DNA of 64,000 nucleotides from Balanoglossus misakiensis (taxonomy: Eukaryota > Hemichordata): assembly GCA_040954595.2 (NCBI GenBank), contig CM082583.2, positions 3,968,001 through 4,032,000 of the forward strand, in the 5' to 3' direction. Below are positions 1 to 13,887 of this stretch, piece by piece (the first letter of the stretch is position 1; each line of letters opens with the position of its first letter). The translations under genes were made by a program, and so were the position numbers. Under the pieces are notes generated by a model. It saw only the letters and a list, made by a program, of their open reading frames with translations. It was not told the origin of the DNA and ran no database searches.

Positions 1-612
1 TGCTGCCAAAACACAACGGGAAAACTTATGAAAAAACTGTCCCGTAAAATTGTTCTTTGGGATGTCCCGAGCCTTTCCTGAAAGTTTCATAATAAAAAAA
101 TTATCTGGCATACCAATTCAATCACAAATAAAAACCATTACATTATGGCGAAGGGCAGAAAAGTAGCGAAATACGCAAAGTTTAGTGGCAGTTCACGGCG
201 AAGGATCACATTTATCTGGGTCAAACGCTTTTCCGCTGGCTTTTCGGGTTCCCTAGAAATGCAAAAATGTCCATAATTTGGCAGCCTTTAATAAACAAGC
301 AAGGTTATCTATCTCTGAAAATTGCAAGAATCAGTGTTTGCAAGTTACATTTAAATGCCCTTGGCTAGGGGAACCCTTCCTTGTGCGCATAGCCTAGGAG
401 AAGTCTTCCCCAAGAGGGCGCTCAAATAAGGCTCCCTAGCTTCCTTGCCAGATGAATGAAATTAGGTATCATAAAACCAGCCATATCTTGTTACACGTTT
501 ATTGCCCCGAATTTTTCATGAGTTTAATTTTTCTCTAATACATTTCTAGATATAAATTCAGTGTTTTTAAATGAAATTTTAACTGACGCCCTAGCCTTTC
601 CAACTACCTTAA
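1..612 (-). mobile_element. TIR transposon copy, truncated by the window edge
   Basis: This segment is the near-identical reverse complement of 39742-40356. Position 1 pairs with about 40356, and the terminus at 609-612 is TTAA preceded by the inverted-repeat end TAGCCTTTCCAACTACC. The full copy at 39742-40735 is about 994 bp, so about 380 bp of this copy lies left of the window. No transposase reading frame is visible, so it is non-autonomous as far as seen. It sits in an intron of TTC21B. Confidence 0.8.
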
Positions 613-940
613 TGGAAAGTTCCTTGTTCCTCCTAAACATGCATTAAAGGCAAAATGTACAAAGACAGTTTAAATTCATGTATTTGCAAGTAATCGTTTT
701 GTGATACTCTCAAAAATACATTGCAGTGTGAGGCTAACACTTTGTTAGGAATGTTGTCTGAGCTATTTACCACCATGATTTCTTGCTAAGTTCTCCAAAT
801 TTTCTGTACATGAAGTGAGGACTATATCAACAACAATGGCATAGACTTGTGCCATTTGTTGTGGTTTAAACAACTTTTTGACAAAAACATACATTAGTAG
901 AATCTTTACGATATATCTACAATATCAATTTTGGACATAG

Positions 941-3900
941 ATATCTCACGAAAGGTTCCTTTTCTACAGCCAACCGTACAAGGGCAGCCGTCAGCTCCAA
1001 TATTGAAACGATGTGCAATGGTGTTGGATCCGCTCACCAAATCCGTACCCGGTTTGATGGACGGACTCTATCTTCTCGGTAAAGTCAAATTTCTGTCAGG
1101 AGAAGTGGACGCAGCACAGGGCACATTGCAACACTGTCTGGATGTCAACCCAACATTCTCTGATGCTCACCTTCTGATGGCACAGGTAACTTTTTTTTTT
1201 TCATTCTGGCTGTCATCCAAAGGTCAAGACCAAGGTCGTTTGCAAAAAAAATAATCAACCTCTTTTGAATTCATATCACATTTTTTTAATGTAATTTTGA
1301 TAAGTGAGTAATCTACATATTCACACATGCCACAGTTGTAACTATGTGTCTGTGCCATTTTGAAGAACACTGAAATGAGCATAATTCTCAATCTAATTGA
1401 AATCAGGTGTAGGGATGGCTCGACCTTTACCTGTGCCGATTCTTGGCTGTTCTGTTCTCGGATGTAATGTGGTGGACATCTGAGAAAAGAACTGAACATC
1501 CAAGAGCCAGCATAAATGTAAAGATTGAGCCAACCCTACATCTGATTTTAATCAGATTGCACCATTCTGAAAGCAACTATTAGTCTACTCTGCATGTTAA
1601 GTAAACAGTGCTCCCATATTCTTCTTGAATTTCTTCATTATTATGTATAATTGTTTTGTAGATCCATTGTCATCTTGGAAATTTCAAGCAAGCATCTCAG
1701 TCTCTGGAACAGGGTCTCAGCTACAATTTTGAGGTAAGTTCTTTGTACTTAAAAGTACTTTAAATGTAACAAACCCCTGGTGGGGATAAAGGATTAAGGT
1801 TATCAGAAGGCCAAGTACATATGCAACAGAAAAAAATCATGTCTAAACAAAGTGTGTATTTTCAACTCCACTTCAGTGTGTAGAGATTCAACTTTTTTAT
1901 TTATTTATTTATTTCATCTTTATTTCAGATTATAAAGTAATCCATAGCAAAACAAAACACCATAAAAAACATCAAAACAATCGTCTACTCCAAACCTTCC
2001 AAAGTCCACTATTTGAGAACACTGATAGTGATAAAACACTGGCTACAAGTGGATTACTTGAGAGGTGGAGTCTGCTGAAAAAGCTTTACCATAGAATTAT
2101 TGAGAAACCACTATACAGTACTGGTAGGATAGGAGTGTTTGCTAGGGATTGCCTTTTAATGGACATGTACAGGTACAATAGATGTGTTACATCACTTTTT
2201 TTTGAAGAAATGTTTTGTTTTCTTTCTTAAAGGTACGTGAAGCTCCTCTGTATCACTTGATCAAAGCCAGAATCCAGAAAAGAAAAGGAGACATCGAAGA
2301 TGCCGCAAAGACACTACAAACAGCCATGACACTGCCAGGCATTAAAAGACCTGGTAAGTAGAGTGGCATAAGGCATTGTGACATAGCTATTTAAACGGAC
2401 AAAGTCTCTCTCTCGCTGCCCTTTTTTCCATTACATTTGTATTTATGTTTGATACAAGACACTTTATGTTAATGTACATGTACAAGTGGATATATAGTCA
2501 ATCAACATTCAACCACACACACCTTCCATCCTGCTTGTAGACATGAGAGTGAATAATCAGTCTCTACCATTTATTCATTTTGGGCGAGTTTTTACTCTCA
2601 TATCCTACAAACGGGATGCAAGTTGTGTATGGTCGAACATTGATTCACTATATATCCACATGTACATTAACATAAACCTGTGTCTTGTATCAAACATAAT
2701 TAATGGAATAAGGGCAGCAAGAGAGAGACTTTGTCCCTTTAAGGTAGATGACTACTCATAAGTTAGAATATTGTCATTTTCCTGATTTTTATAGATATTG
2801 TTCATTTGGCGCTGGTCATCTGTAAATGCTGGCAGGATTCTTGGCCAATTGTTCTGATCAGCCGTTTAATGGATTTCTTTCATTTTCAGCTCATCCTGGT
2901 TCTGCCAAGAAGAGCAAAATACAAGTCAGTACAAATGACAGAGTGTCAGTGTTTTTAGAACTAGCTGATGCCTACAGACAACTGGATAGACAGGTAAAAT
3001 TTAACATACATTTAACGTGATTTCTAATCATACCCAGTACATTGTCGCGCATGTGGTACATGTGTACTGTCCCAGGAAGTTTTTTTTTTGCAATTTGCAG
3101 TGTCTTTTGCATAAAGTTTATGGAAGTTTGACAATGGGTAAAGGCCATTTAGTATGTACTCCAGCTTCTGTGAAATTATTTATAAAGCCCATAAAAGCTG
3201 CATCTCTTTTCTCAGATATTCTTTGATTTCTGGTCACAAAATGAGCTACAATTACCAGGGCAAAATGAGATCTAGCCAATCACAGAATTTCAGTGGGTGG
3301 CACATATGTCCTTAAGAACACTCAGATCACCATTTTAGCCATTTATGGACATATATGTATGTTTGTAAATTGGAGGTGACCATGTACTCAACATCAACAT
3401 TAATTACTACAGCTTTATATCCTCATTGCAATCATTACATGAAAATATAATTCTTTTTATAAAGCCGGAAGCAGCTAAAGTAATGCAAGATGCCATTAAT
3501 GAATTCACTGGAACTCCAGAAGAAGTTCGTATCACAATCGCCAATGCTGATTTGGCATTGCAACGTGGTGATGTGGAACTTGCACTCGGAATGTTACGGA
3601 ATATCACACCGGAACAAGCTTATTATGTAGAGGCTAAGGAAAAGATGGCAGATATTTACCTTAATTACAGAAAGGATAAGAGATTGTATGCCAGTTGTTA
3701 CAGGTAAGCCCTGCAAGGATTTATTGATGACTCTGTTCTGGTTTCAAACAAAGTGTTTTAAGCAAGGTACCAAAGATTGAACTCCTATATTATGGTCAGA
3801 GATCACCAACTCAAGTGGGCCCCGACATGTGTCATAACATCGTGTGTAAGGTACTGAGAAATTAGTCTAGATCAAATTACTGAACACTATTTTCTGTTCC

Positions 3901-6900
3901 TAGCTTTATGTTAAGGACATGAACTCACCACATCATTAAATGGTTCAAATTTGTGATTTCAGAGAACTTGTTGACAAGCATTCAAGTCCACACACATCCT
4001 TACTATTGGGGGACGCTTACATGAGCATACAAGAACCAGAGAAGGCTATTGAAGTGTATGAATCTGCACTGAAGAAGAATCCGAGAGATTCTGCATTGGC
4101 CAGTAAGATTGGAAAAGCATTGGTGAAGACACACAACTATGGCAAGGTTAGGAGAATTTCTTGTTTAAAGGGACAAAGTCTCTCTCTTGCTGCTCTTTTT
4201 CCATTAATTATGTTTGATACAAGATACTGTGTATGTTATTCTACATGTGGATATATACTGAATCAACTGTCAACCACATACAACTTCCATCCAACTTGTA
4301 GACACTAGAGTGAAAAACTCGCCAAAATGAATAATCGGTCTCTACGGTTTATTCATTTTGGCGAGATTTTTACTCTCATATCCTACAAATGGGATGGAAG
4401 TTGTGTGTGGTGGAATGTTGATTCACTATATATCCACATGTACCTTAACATAAACGGTGTCTTGTATCAAACATAATTAATGGGAAAAGGGCAGAGAGAG
4501 AGTGTCACTTTAAAGTTTGCATCAAGGTCTAATACTTCACAACCTTGTAATAAACACATTTGATGCTTATTATTAGACCACATTTTTCACACCTTGTATG
4601 TCACACCGCGTGCAATTCTAATCAAATAGGATCATAGTACCTGTGATATTGCTTTTTGTTCATCCTGCTGTATTTGCATTCTCAGTCACAGCCTCACATA
4701 ATTTCATTGCAGGCTATTAATTACTATGAAGCAGCTTTGAAGACAGGCAGTCAGAACTTCCTTCGCTATGATCTGGCTGAGCTTTTACTCAAACTCAGAC
4801 AATTTGACAAGGCAGAGAGAACACTGAAAGCAGTACTGGACAAAGAACAAGGTGAGTCTGCAATTATGCATTTATTTTCATCGTATATTTCAATTTGAGC
4901 ATATATTAAAAAAGCGTCCATGGAAATATCTTGTAATTCATTTTGTTTTACAGCCAAGGATCTTGCATCCATGATAGAAGAGACAAGATGTCTAGTCTTG
5001 CTGTCCAAAGTTTATCATAAATGTGGTAACCTCAATGACTGTATGCTGTCACTGAACAATGCTAGAGATGTCCAAGCGAGGTAAGAGATAGAGAATAATT
5101 GTTTCTCAGTATTCCTAACTTTTTCACGATGATTGTAAATAACGATATATTTAGACATCATTTTATTGTTGAATATGCAATTTCGTTGGATTTGATATGG
5201 GCAACTTTTTTTTTTATTTTTGTATGTTCTGTGATAAAGTAGTGGAATTCATTGATATGTGGTTGACCTGAGTGAATTAAAGCCATGAAAATTAATATAT
5301 ACACATAAAATTATATTTCCTGCATCCTTTGTAATTTGATGAGTATGATGATAACTTGAAAGTATAATTTGTTCATTGTGATAGAGTTTTAAAGAGAGTA
5401 CAGATGGAACAACCAGATGCAGTGCCAACACAGAAAATACTAGCTACGAGGTTAGTACTACCATTTGTGTTGTTTATATGCAGTAGCTGATGCAACCCAA
5501 ACCCCCAAAATGTGTTTCACAAATGCCAAAAATGGAAGGTGACACTGCACGTAAAGACACTCGTTCATACAGTTTCAGTACAATACATAACTGCTGATTG
5601 TATTTGGCAAGTAAAGGATATGAACCTGTGTTAAAGACAGCCTGAGTTCTTCCGGTAAAATGACTGCATTGTCAATGTGCCAACCTTGAGGGAAACAGAT
5701 TTGTTCACAATATCATGACACAGATGCAAACTATAATTTGGACCCTCTTTATTGTTTTCAGCATTTGTGTAGAAATGGCTAAACATGCAACTGAGCAGAG
5801 AGAATATGATAGAGCCATTAAATTCTACAAAGAAGCTTTAGTGTACAGTGACACCGATGGCAAAGCAATGTTAGAATTGGCCAGATTGTATCTACAACAG
5901 GATGATCTTGATGCGTGTCAACATCAACTGATGCAGTTGTTACAATCTGAGAAAGAAAATGATGCAGCTACTGTGGTAAGCTTCTAAATCTGTGTTTGTT
6001 TAAAGGAACATTAGCTCTAACTTTTGACTTTATTTCCAGTATTTTTGTTCTGTATATCCAATGCAATTTCTTGTTCTACTCCAACCAGCATGTTAATATG
6101 CTGACTTGTTAATCTGTCTTTCAGATGTTGGCAGATTTGATGTTCCGTAAAGGTGAATATGACCAGGCAATATTCCACTTCCAACAACTGCTTGAAAGAT
6201 CAGCTGGTGAGTCCATGGACACTGTTGTTCTTAATTTAGTGTTATAGTTCTGAAATTACTGCACTTAATATTTGATGAAATGATGTGCAGAGATTGAACT
6301 TTACAGAGATCTGACTGTACTAAGAGACGCAGCAGTTTACTGAATGCTAATTTGCATATTTAATACACTTGTGCAATTACTGCTACAAATCCAGAGTAAC
6401 TGTACTGAATCTTATGATTCTTGATAAAGTTATTCTTCTCCCATTGAATTAACAGATCACTACGATGCCTTGTCAAGACTGGTTGATTTGATGCGAAGGG
6501 CTGGTAAACTGGAAGATGTTCCACCCTTTCTGGAACAGGCTGAGAATTCCTCTGCCAGAGCTCCGACTGATCCAGGCTTCAACTATTGTAAAGGGCTGTA
6601 CATGTGGTAAGACATTCATTTGTACTCATATCTTTTTCACATTACATCTACACTATTAATTAATTAAATTAAAACCAGTCATTAGGGTTACATGCACAGC
6701 TCCAAGTAAATTGACCAACATATATATTCTTGTATTAAATGTGGTTGAAATGTTGACAATTCCAAATTACTGTCACGAATTCACAGGTACATTGGTGATG
6801 CTAATTCTGCCCTGAAACATTTCAACATGGCACGCAAAGATTCCGATTGGGGACAGAAGGCATTGGAGAATATGATTGAAATCTGTTTGAATCCAGACAA

Positions 6901-9900
6901 CGACACAGTTGGTGGTGAAGTGTTTGACAATATGGACAGTGAATTCAGGTGGGTCTCCTTATTGTAGTCATACATGCAGGCTGCTTTAGGGTCATTGAGT
7001 GACTATCTGACTTAAATGCTATTGGTATAGCACTCCTGACCATACTGAAAATCTTGTCTATGGATAGCCCAGTGATATCATTTTCATGAACACAGAATTG
7101 ATGCTCCAAATTTGAAAGAATCATATACAGCAATCTCACATGGTTATATTGGTACTGCTTGCCAATTATCCATTTATTTGCATATTAACAGTGGATTTTG
7201 CTTTTGCTGATCAGTATTTTGTTGGGTCTGAGGAGAATTATGTCATTTCTTCTCAAGCAGTTTATCAGTGTAGCTGTTTATCGACAACTTAAGAAGACCG
7301 TTATTTTTTAAATTAAATGTACGCAGCTAATTTGATAAAACTATCTAGATATTCTAGACAATAAACTGCAACTTCGCATGTTTCAGTCCACTCAATGTTT
7401 TAACATCCAGTGATGGCTATGTCATTGACAGTGACTGGTTAAACAGTAAAATGCACAATGCATGAAGATGAAATATGATTCCATGGACAGTTTACAAGGA
7501 ATCCCCTACCAGTACTAACATAAGACCACCATTTGTTTTCTTTGACAGTAATTCAACAGAAAAACAAGATTCTGAAGCATTGGCAGTTAGAACAGCTGAA
7601 AAACTACTGAAAGTAGGTTTTGTCACCCTGGTTCTACCGTACTGCCAAAAGCATAATTTGTTCTTTTAAAAAAAATACTGTAAAACACTTTATTTTCGCG
7701 AGTTGAAATTTTTCGCGATATCGAGAAAGGCCACTGTTTCGCGAGTATTAATTTTCGCGTTCTCTTATTTCATTCACTGCATCGTTATCACGCTATTTTG
7801 GCTCTCGTGTATTTCGCGAAAACTTATTGCTTGCGAAAATAAAGTGTTTTACAGTAGCTTCTACTGTAGATTACATCATCATTTAGTAGTTTCATAATTT
7901 GATTGGTATTTTAAAATGTGTTCCTTATTTTTTGTTTTGTTTAACGTCTTCAACAATTTTTCTATAACATTCTGACATGATATTTTGTTGTACAACTATA
8001 GGAACTTAGACCGCAGCCTGGCTCAGTGAAGCACATGATTCTGGAGAATGCAGCTCTAATTGCAACAAAATCTAAGCCGAATATTGATAAAGCTTTAGCA
8101 GCATTTATGGAAATCGCCACCAATGAGGTAAAGTATGATGTCCAGATGCTACAGTTGATGAATACAAACACTAGATATGTCATGTAAATTCCAATATGCC
8201 CATATTGAGATATTTGAGATCATTTTCATTTTTTTTTAAATCTTTTGTTTTGTTTTGTGTGTGCAGAGAGAGAGAGAGAGAGAGAGAGAGGGGAGGGGAG
8301 AGAGGTCACTGACATATTGTGTGTTTTGTTTTACAGAGGGACCATGTAGGTGCACTTTTAGGAATGGCTACAGCATATATGATGTTGAAACAAACGCCAA
8401 GAGCTAGAAATCAGCTAAAAAGGATTGCTAAAATGAACTGGAATTCTGTTGTAAGTAATCACTGTATTATTATAACTTATAATGTTGATCCCATCTTCAA
8501 ATTCTGGAAACCCCCTTAAACTTGGCTTCCTAATGTCTAATCATAAACATAGTGTTAAGTAGTCATTGCACTTTAAATTATTTGATTTTTTTTTCTTTGA
8601 GCAGGATGCTGAGGAGTTTGAAAAAAGTTGGTTGCTACTAGCTGACATCTATATTCAGTCTGGCAAATATGACATGGCAACAGAACTGCTGAAGAAGTGT
8701 TTACAACACAATCAGGTAAATCATATGCTCCATACAAATTCATTTGTTGTTCAATTTATTTTCAAACACTGCTCACTGCATCCTTCGCAGTATAAATGCT
8801 ACAAAAAGAATGGCACTTATTAAAGCCCAACTGTACAGGACATTTCCACATAATTTTCATTATTTTACATTTAAAAAATTAGCATTTCATGAAATTTGTC
8901 TGCTGAGGGGTAAGTATGTGCTAATTATGAAATATTGAAGGGAGCACACAAGAAAATTGTGAAATAATGATTTTTTTTACAACCAGAATATGGCCATGAA
9001 TATCGAAGAGAATAAGAATATATTTTTTAGATAAATAAAATGCAAAAAAAAGTTGCATGCTGTGGTTTTTAAACTCTCACTTCTTATTCAATTCTTAACA
9101 GTCCTGCTGTAAAGCCTATGAATACATGGGATTTATAATGGAGAAAGAGCAATCATACAAAGATGCAGCGATGAACTACGAAAAAGCGTGGAAATATGGC
9201 AACCAGAACAGTCCTACTATTGGTGAGTTCAATTTTTTGAATACCGTAGTTACACTTTTTCATGTTTCCATATCAAAAATCATGATTTTAATTTGCTCAA
9301 ATGTGTTTTCTGCTATTTTTCCCTTTCCCCATTTGTGAATTTCCTGCTCATTTTCGAATATTTGGTCAAAAACTCTTCTCTGCCTAGTTGGTCTGAAATT
9401 TTGTTTAAGGATATCTTTTTATTATTTATTTTTTGTATGAGGATACATAAAGATTAGCACTATGACGATATTATGAGGTTATTACGAAAATACCGCAAAG
9501 TATGCACGAGGACATTAGCGCCAAGTATCGCCCGATGCGTAGCGGAGGGCGATGCGCTGCGCTAATGTCCGAGTGCATACTTTGTGGTATTTTCGTAATA
9601 ACCTTATTATTATACATCTTACATCTCCGTTAGTTCTTGTGTTGCATGTTATTTGGCTTTCAAAATGCCCAAAATGCCGATACAATCGATCGAAAACCGC
9701 TCAGTTGACTCAGTGAGCAGCCATCTTTCTTTTTTGATTACGTGCGTTGGAGTGGGGGTGTCTTGAAACCGTCCGCATAACAACGCATACCTGTACACCG
9801 TGAGTTGGGGCGCCTTGAAACTTAGGACGTATTTAACACGCGTTCCGTACGTACCGTTCCGTACGGCTTTTTATTGCACGCCAAAATCTATTGTTCTCGG

Positions 9901-10312
9901 CACTAGATGTATAATAATACAAAAATACTGCATGCATGCATGAGGACATTTGGCCGCGTTTCACCTGACACATAGCCGAGGACCATTTGTCTGATTGATA
10001 TGAAATGTGATTTGGAGGGTCCTTGGTATGCCCCTGTATAGATGTGCAATAACGAATACAAAATCAGTATTGTATTTTGGGGAACATTTTTTTGCTCTTT
10101 TGGCATCCTATTCCTTAAAGTTTTAAATCACCTGATTATTCAAACTTTTTTTGGTTTCATCTACAGGTTACAAGCTTGCATTCAACTACTTAAAGGCTAA
10201 GCGATATGTGGATGCTATTGACGTTTGCCACCGAGTACTAGCAACACATGCCAACTATCCAAAGATGAGAAAAGATATCTTGGATAAAGCAAGAGGACTG
10301 ATCAGAGTCTAA
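941..10312 (+). CDS. TTC21B: Intraflagellar transport protein IFT139 (tetratricopeptide repeat protein 21B), C-terminal part, 19 exons
   Basis: Retrograde intraflagellar transport (IFT-A) subunit of cilia, made of tandem TPR helices. The exons read 941-1185, 1662-1733, 2233-2353, 2890-2993, 3465-3703, 3963-4146, 4713-4851, 4954-5080, 5385-5450, 5762-5975, 6125-6206, 6456-6606, 6787-6948, 7549-7612, 8002-8127, 8337-8450, 8605-8715, 9102-9222 and 10167-10312 (stop TAA 10310-10312). All have AG/GT borders and compatible phases. The translation aligns along its length with the vertebrate protein as I know it: for example [67 protein letters not shown] and the C-terminal [18 protein letters not shown]. 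About the first 400 residues are missing because those exons lie left of the window. The first exon border (AG at 939-940) is the least certain. TTC21A is the vertebrate paralogue; a single invertebrate gene is expected. Confidence 0.95.
1389..1559. mobile_element. Palindromic MITE, family AATCTGATT...TGTAGGG
   Basis: The ends read CAATCTAATTGAAATCAGGT and ACATCTGATTTTAATCAGAT as inverted repeats, followed inward by TAGGG and its complement. The same termini occur at 59120-59253, in a copy that folds almost completely. It lies in TTC21B intron 1 of the window and has no coding content. Confidence 0.65.
2391..2742. mobile_element. TTAA-flanked palindromic MITE (GGGACAAAGTCTC family), copy 1
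   Basis: About 350 bp. The outer inverted repeats carry ACAAAGTCTCTCTCTCGCTG on the left and its complement ending TTTGTCCCTTTAA on the right. An inner pair, TGGATATATAGT with ACTATATATCCA, and a central palindrome around TTTATTCATTTTGG complete the fold. It sits in an intron of TTC21B between exons ending 2353 and starting 2890. Reading frames inside it are repeat shadow. Confidence 0.85.
3240..3390 (-). repeat. Degenerate copy of the GTATACGGT MITE family
   Basis: It shares GATCTAGCCAATCA, CAGTGGGTGGCAC and GGAGGTGACCATGTAC with 41600-41775, and resembles the reverse complement of the better-bounded element at 38145-38334. It is intronic in TTC21B. Confidence 0.55.
4165..4513. mobile_element. 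TTAA-flanked palindromic MITE (GGGACAAAGTCTC family), copy 2
   Basis: Starts TTAAAGGGACAAAGTCTCTC and ends with a damaged right end, GTGTCACTTTAA. The central palindrome pairs CTCGCCAAAATGAATAA with TTATTCATTTTGGCGAG. It lies in the TTC21B intron after the exon ending 4146. Confidence 0.85.
7676..7856. mobile_element. Palindromic MITE, family TACTGTAAAACACTTTATTTTCGCG
   Basis: About 180 bp. The left end TACTGTAAAACACTTTATTT is answered on the right by AAATAAAGTGTTTTACAGTA, a nearly perfect inverted repeat. The interior is rich in TTTCGCGA words. A second copy is at 25202-25413. Intronic in TTC21B. Confidence 0.8.
8263..8302. repeat. AG/GA microsatellite and G-rich tract
   Basis: Simple-sequence run of AG dinucleotides followed by GGGAGGGGAG, about 40 bp before the acceptor of the exon at 8337. 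It probably has no function beyond purine-rich intron sequence. Confidence 0.8.
9475..9606. mobile_element. Hairpin MITE, family GAGGTTATTACGAAAATACC
   Basis: About 130 bp. The left arm GAGGTTATTACGAAAATACC pairs with GGTATTTTCGTAATAACCTT, and the pairing continues inward through AAGTATGCAC...GTGCATACTT and GACATTAGCGC...GCGCTAATGTC. A diverged copy is at 47677-47802. Intronic in TTC21B. Confidence 0.8.
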
Positions 10313-11425
10313 AGATTATTTCTGTTTGTAATATGTGCTATTCACAGTGGGTTCTCACTAAGTGAAAGTAAATTGCAGATTTGTTCAAGTCATGGCTTGC
10401 ATTATGGCTACTGGGATAGTCAAATATAGCTGCAAGCCATTCTGGATCCAAATATCTGAAACTTACGGTAGTATGGGATCTACTGCACTATGCACTCTGT
10501 TTGACAGAGAACTGTATCTCCTATTAAGTACATTTAGAGACAAAACCGTGATGGAGGTAGAGGTGACAGGGGCATACATCTATTGTCTTCTCTGGGTTAA
10601 AGTTGAGATGAAATGAAATGTTACCCTGTTAATTAGCTTCTTGTCTTTCCATACTCTTCATAATTGATAATTAATGACCTGCATTGTTCCCTGACAGGCA
10701 AACCGGCTATTTTCAAATTTGCCCCAAAAGTAAACAAATTTGATGATTTAAGAGTTCAAAGTTGATTTTTTGTCATCAATACAATTGTGCAAAGTTTTGA
10801 CCTAAGTGCCTTACTATGGGAATTGTAGAAGGGATCAGTCAAACTTACAAGATTTGTACTTTTGTCCACTATCATCTGCAGAAAAGATTGATTTTACCTG
10901 GAAACCAAGGTTTAGGAGATATTTTAAGCATTGGTAGTCATTACCAAATTCTGTGGAGCAGTTATAAAGTAATTGGGTGCTGTTCATAGGATATCACCAT
11001 GAAACCATTTGACAAAGTGCATTTTTACCATATCTTAGAACTGTTCTACTTGAACATTAAAACCTAATCTGTGCTTGTGACTGACTGGGAACCTATTGTG
11101 TATAGTTTTGAACTTGTATGAAATTTGATGTACATATATAGAAGCTAAGATGTTTTATTTAAAACTGCACTCATTTCATTTCTATAACAGCATCAATGGT
11201 ATGAAAATCCTTGTGTCACATTCGTATTATCTTTCTCATTCAAAGAAACCTGGACTTTGAAGTCTTCAGTTTAAACTTAATTCATATCAAAATGGCTGTT
11301 TCAGCATAGTCTTGTAAATTTTCTTCTATTGACATATGACTTTTATATATGTTAAGTGTGTCCTTTATGTCAATGGCTTTGAAATAGGCATGAATGGAAA
11401 TTTGTGTCAGTGGATGTGTTGATGA

Positions 11426-11431
11426 AATAAA
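11426..11431 (+). promoter_or_regulatory. Candidate polyadenylation signal of TTC21B
   Basis: A canonical AATAAA about 1.1 kb after the stop codon, on the sense strand. A second AATAAA at 12012-12017 is an equal candidate. Neither can be chosen without transcript ends. Confidence 0.35.
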
Positions 11432-11496
11432 ACTGAATTGACAAAAGCTGTCGGAGTACTTGGCACTAGCAACCACCACAATATTCTCATCACAAA

Positions 11497-11910
11497 ATGT
11501 TTTATAGATCTGTAACTGAATGTAAAGTCAAGAATTCAGACACTTGTACAGTGATGTTTAAAGTAGAACATGAATTTTATTGTTTGACATTAAAATTACA
11601 TTGGCAATATACAAATGTACTTCCAGTTCTCGACTTCGGTTTTTTTCCTTATTTGTTTGTCTGTCTGGCAGTGAAGGCAGTCTCATAAAAATGATAAATG
11701 GCCATTAGGTATTGGGGATTACTAGAGAAGGATGCCCATTACACAAACTGACATGAAACAATTTTTCAAAAATGATTAATGGAACCAACAAGTCAAATTT
11801 GGTACTACACATGTTTTGATTTAGTGTTGATGCAATATGATACAAGCAGGAGTTGTAGTTGTACAATGAACTTGGACTGGCTGGATGTTTGCAGACAGCA
11901 ATACCTACAG
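11497..11910 (+). repeat. Direct duplicate of 40975-41280
   Basis: Blocks such as CTTGTACAGTGATGTTTA, ACATGAATTTTATTGTTTG, AAAATTACATTGGCAATATA, ACATGTTTTGATTTAGTGTT and AGCAGGAGTTGTAGT occur in the same order and orientation at both places. Here the segment lies in or just past the TTC21B 3' UTR. It is either a segmental copy or two members of a dispersed family. Confidence 0.75.
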
Positions 11911-13734
11911 TGTATTTCGTGTAGGGTGAAACGTGTCTTTTCGACAATATTTATTTCAATACAGAACTTGTTTAGAGTATCACTTAAAAATGTGTGCTCT
12001 ATTCCTCATCTAATAAAAATGGTGATTATGACGACGATGAATAATATTGGTGGTGGTTAATCAGAGAAACTTAAAGATTTTATTGTTCATGGCAATATAT
12101 GTATATCATATTGAAGACAATAACCACATACAAAGTAAATGTAAAACGGATCTTGAAAGGAAGACCATTGGGAACTTTGTTAGTGAATATTAAAACATGG
12201 CGGAAAGTACATAAACACAAACTGAGGATGCAGCCACAACCTTATGTATGAAAACATTTTTACTGGACCAAACCATGTACGTATATTTCGAATTCACTCA
12301 TCAGGTTAGTTGTATTGTGGGCGTTGGAATGATTTTATAATTCTTAATCTCTACGTTTTGCTCGACATGCTGTAAACCACTCGAAGCCAGAGGCCGAATG
12401 TGGTTCACAATACGTCATCCAGTTTATATCAAATCACGTGATTAAGTTTGCAAGTTGGCGACAGCAAAGAATTGTCCTTCTGGCAATAAAATACAACGTA
12501 CCAAAGAAAGCTACGTTTACTGCCTGAGTGAACAGTATTTTCGCGACAAAGACAAGTAGTTCACTCTTATCAGGGTAGTCTGTTAGAGACACATTCAAAT
12601 GCGAGATATCAGATGTGAAGAAATCTTTAAAGTAAGCCTATAAACACCATGCAGAAACGGTACTTGAAAAGTTGTGGAGTATTGACTATTTCTTCAAGTA
12701 CCTTTGCGTGAAAGACACTTCACAAAACACACCGCACTTGATGAGAACATATTATTCTTGGGACTTTGAAGCAATAAATCAAATCTATGACTTTCGATAG
12801 ATAACGCACGACGCTATTCTCGAATAGAGATTTCTTTATTTTCTAAACAATGTAAAACAGATTGTTGAAGGAAGCAAAGATGATTGTCATAACAAATACA
12901 CGGTGTAATCTTGGGTGGAATCTAATATCATGAATATGGCTAAGTGGTTATAGCGCTCTCGCTGTGTTTTTCTCAATACATTTTTTAAGATGCGGTAAAT
13001 TATTTGTGTTGCTTGTCATGTTGTTCTCACATATAGACAGATATGATAAGCAAACCGCGGGCTATAAATGCACTGTCGTCTTGCAAACTACTAGTATTTA
13101 AGTTTAATGCCGTATGCCAAATAGCAACTATCATTGTCATACGTGGCCATAATAACCACACCCAATCGAAGCGGCTTGCAAGACAAGAAATTTTGTCAAA
13201 AGTTTGCCCACATTTCGTCATTGAATAAGAAACGTGCTGGCAGGCGTCCAGGCGCGTGCGGTCGGAGCACCCGCAGACGACTGTGACGACTGAATCTGTC
13301 CGCTGAAACACAATACTATGCCCTGCAGATAAAAGATGTACACTGACAATAATCCTTTGATCATATTCCATCGGAATCGCGTGCAGAATCTCAAACAGCA
13401 TAAAATCGTATATATATGGTTGCAAATGAATAATTTGCAACATCTATCACTGACGTAAGTCATTAATCTTTTAAGTTTCCCCCTCGGTGATAGAGAAGAA
13501 ATTTAATAAAGGATATCGCGTGTTTCATTCGCCTCGAATAAATTAAACAAGTCGCGACGTTGCAATCAACAATTACAGACACATGTTAAAAGATAAACGT
13601 TCAAAACGAAAACGCGACAACTCACTCTATGTACTAAGACCTCGAGAAATGATATGTTAAATGTATTTCATGACTTCCTTTGATAAAAAAAACTTCTACC
13701 CTAAGGCTTGTAGATATTAAACTTATTCAACTGT

Positions 13735-13887
13735 TTTTTCAAATTTTATTTTTTTCTGTTACAAAGTTTCAGAATGGCCCAGTATAACTTTAGCTTATAA
13801 ACTTCCATTTCTTAAACATGACAAAAATCGGTCATCTTGAAATTGTGATTTTCATCACTCACTTAGGTAGCAAAAACCTATTTAAGG
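13735..13887 (-). repeat. Partial copy of the CCTTAAATAGGTTTT MITE family
   Basis: Ends with AAAAACCTATTTAAGG and contains the complement of GATGGCCGATTTTTGCC-like sequence. It is related to 39241-39582 and to the segment from 40732. Confidence 0.6.

Noticed and set aside
12940-12965. TGGCTAAGTGGTTATAGC resembling a tRNA-Leu/Ser D-arm
   Set aside because: No B box or pairing acceptor stem follows at tRNA distance; a chance match.
13027-13443. 138-codon minus-strand frame in the intergenic region
   Set aside because: Low-complexity-free but without any recognisable domain, splice partners or start context; base composition is like the flanking non-coding DNA.
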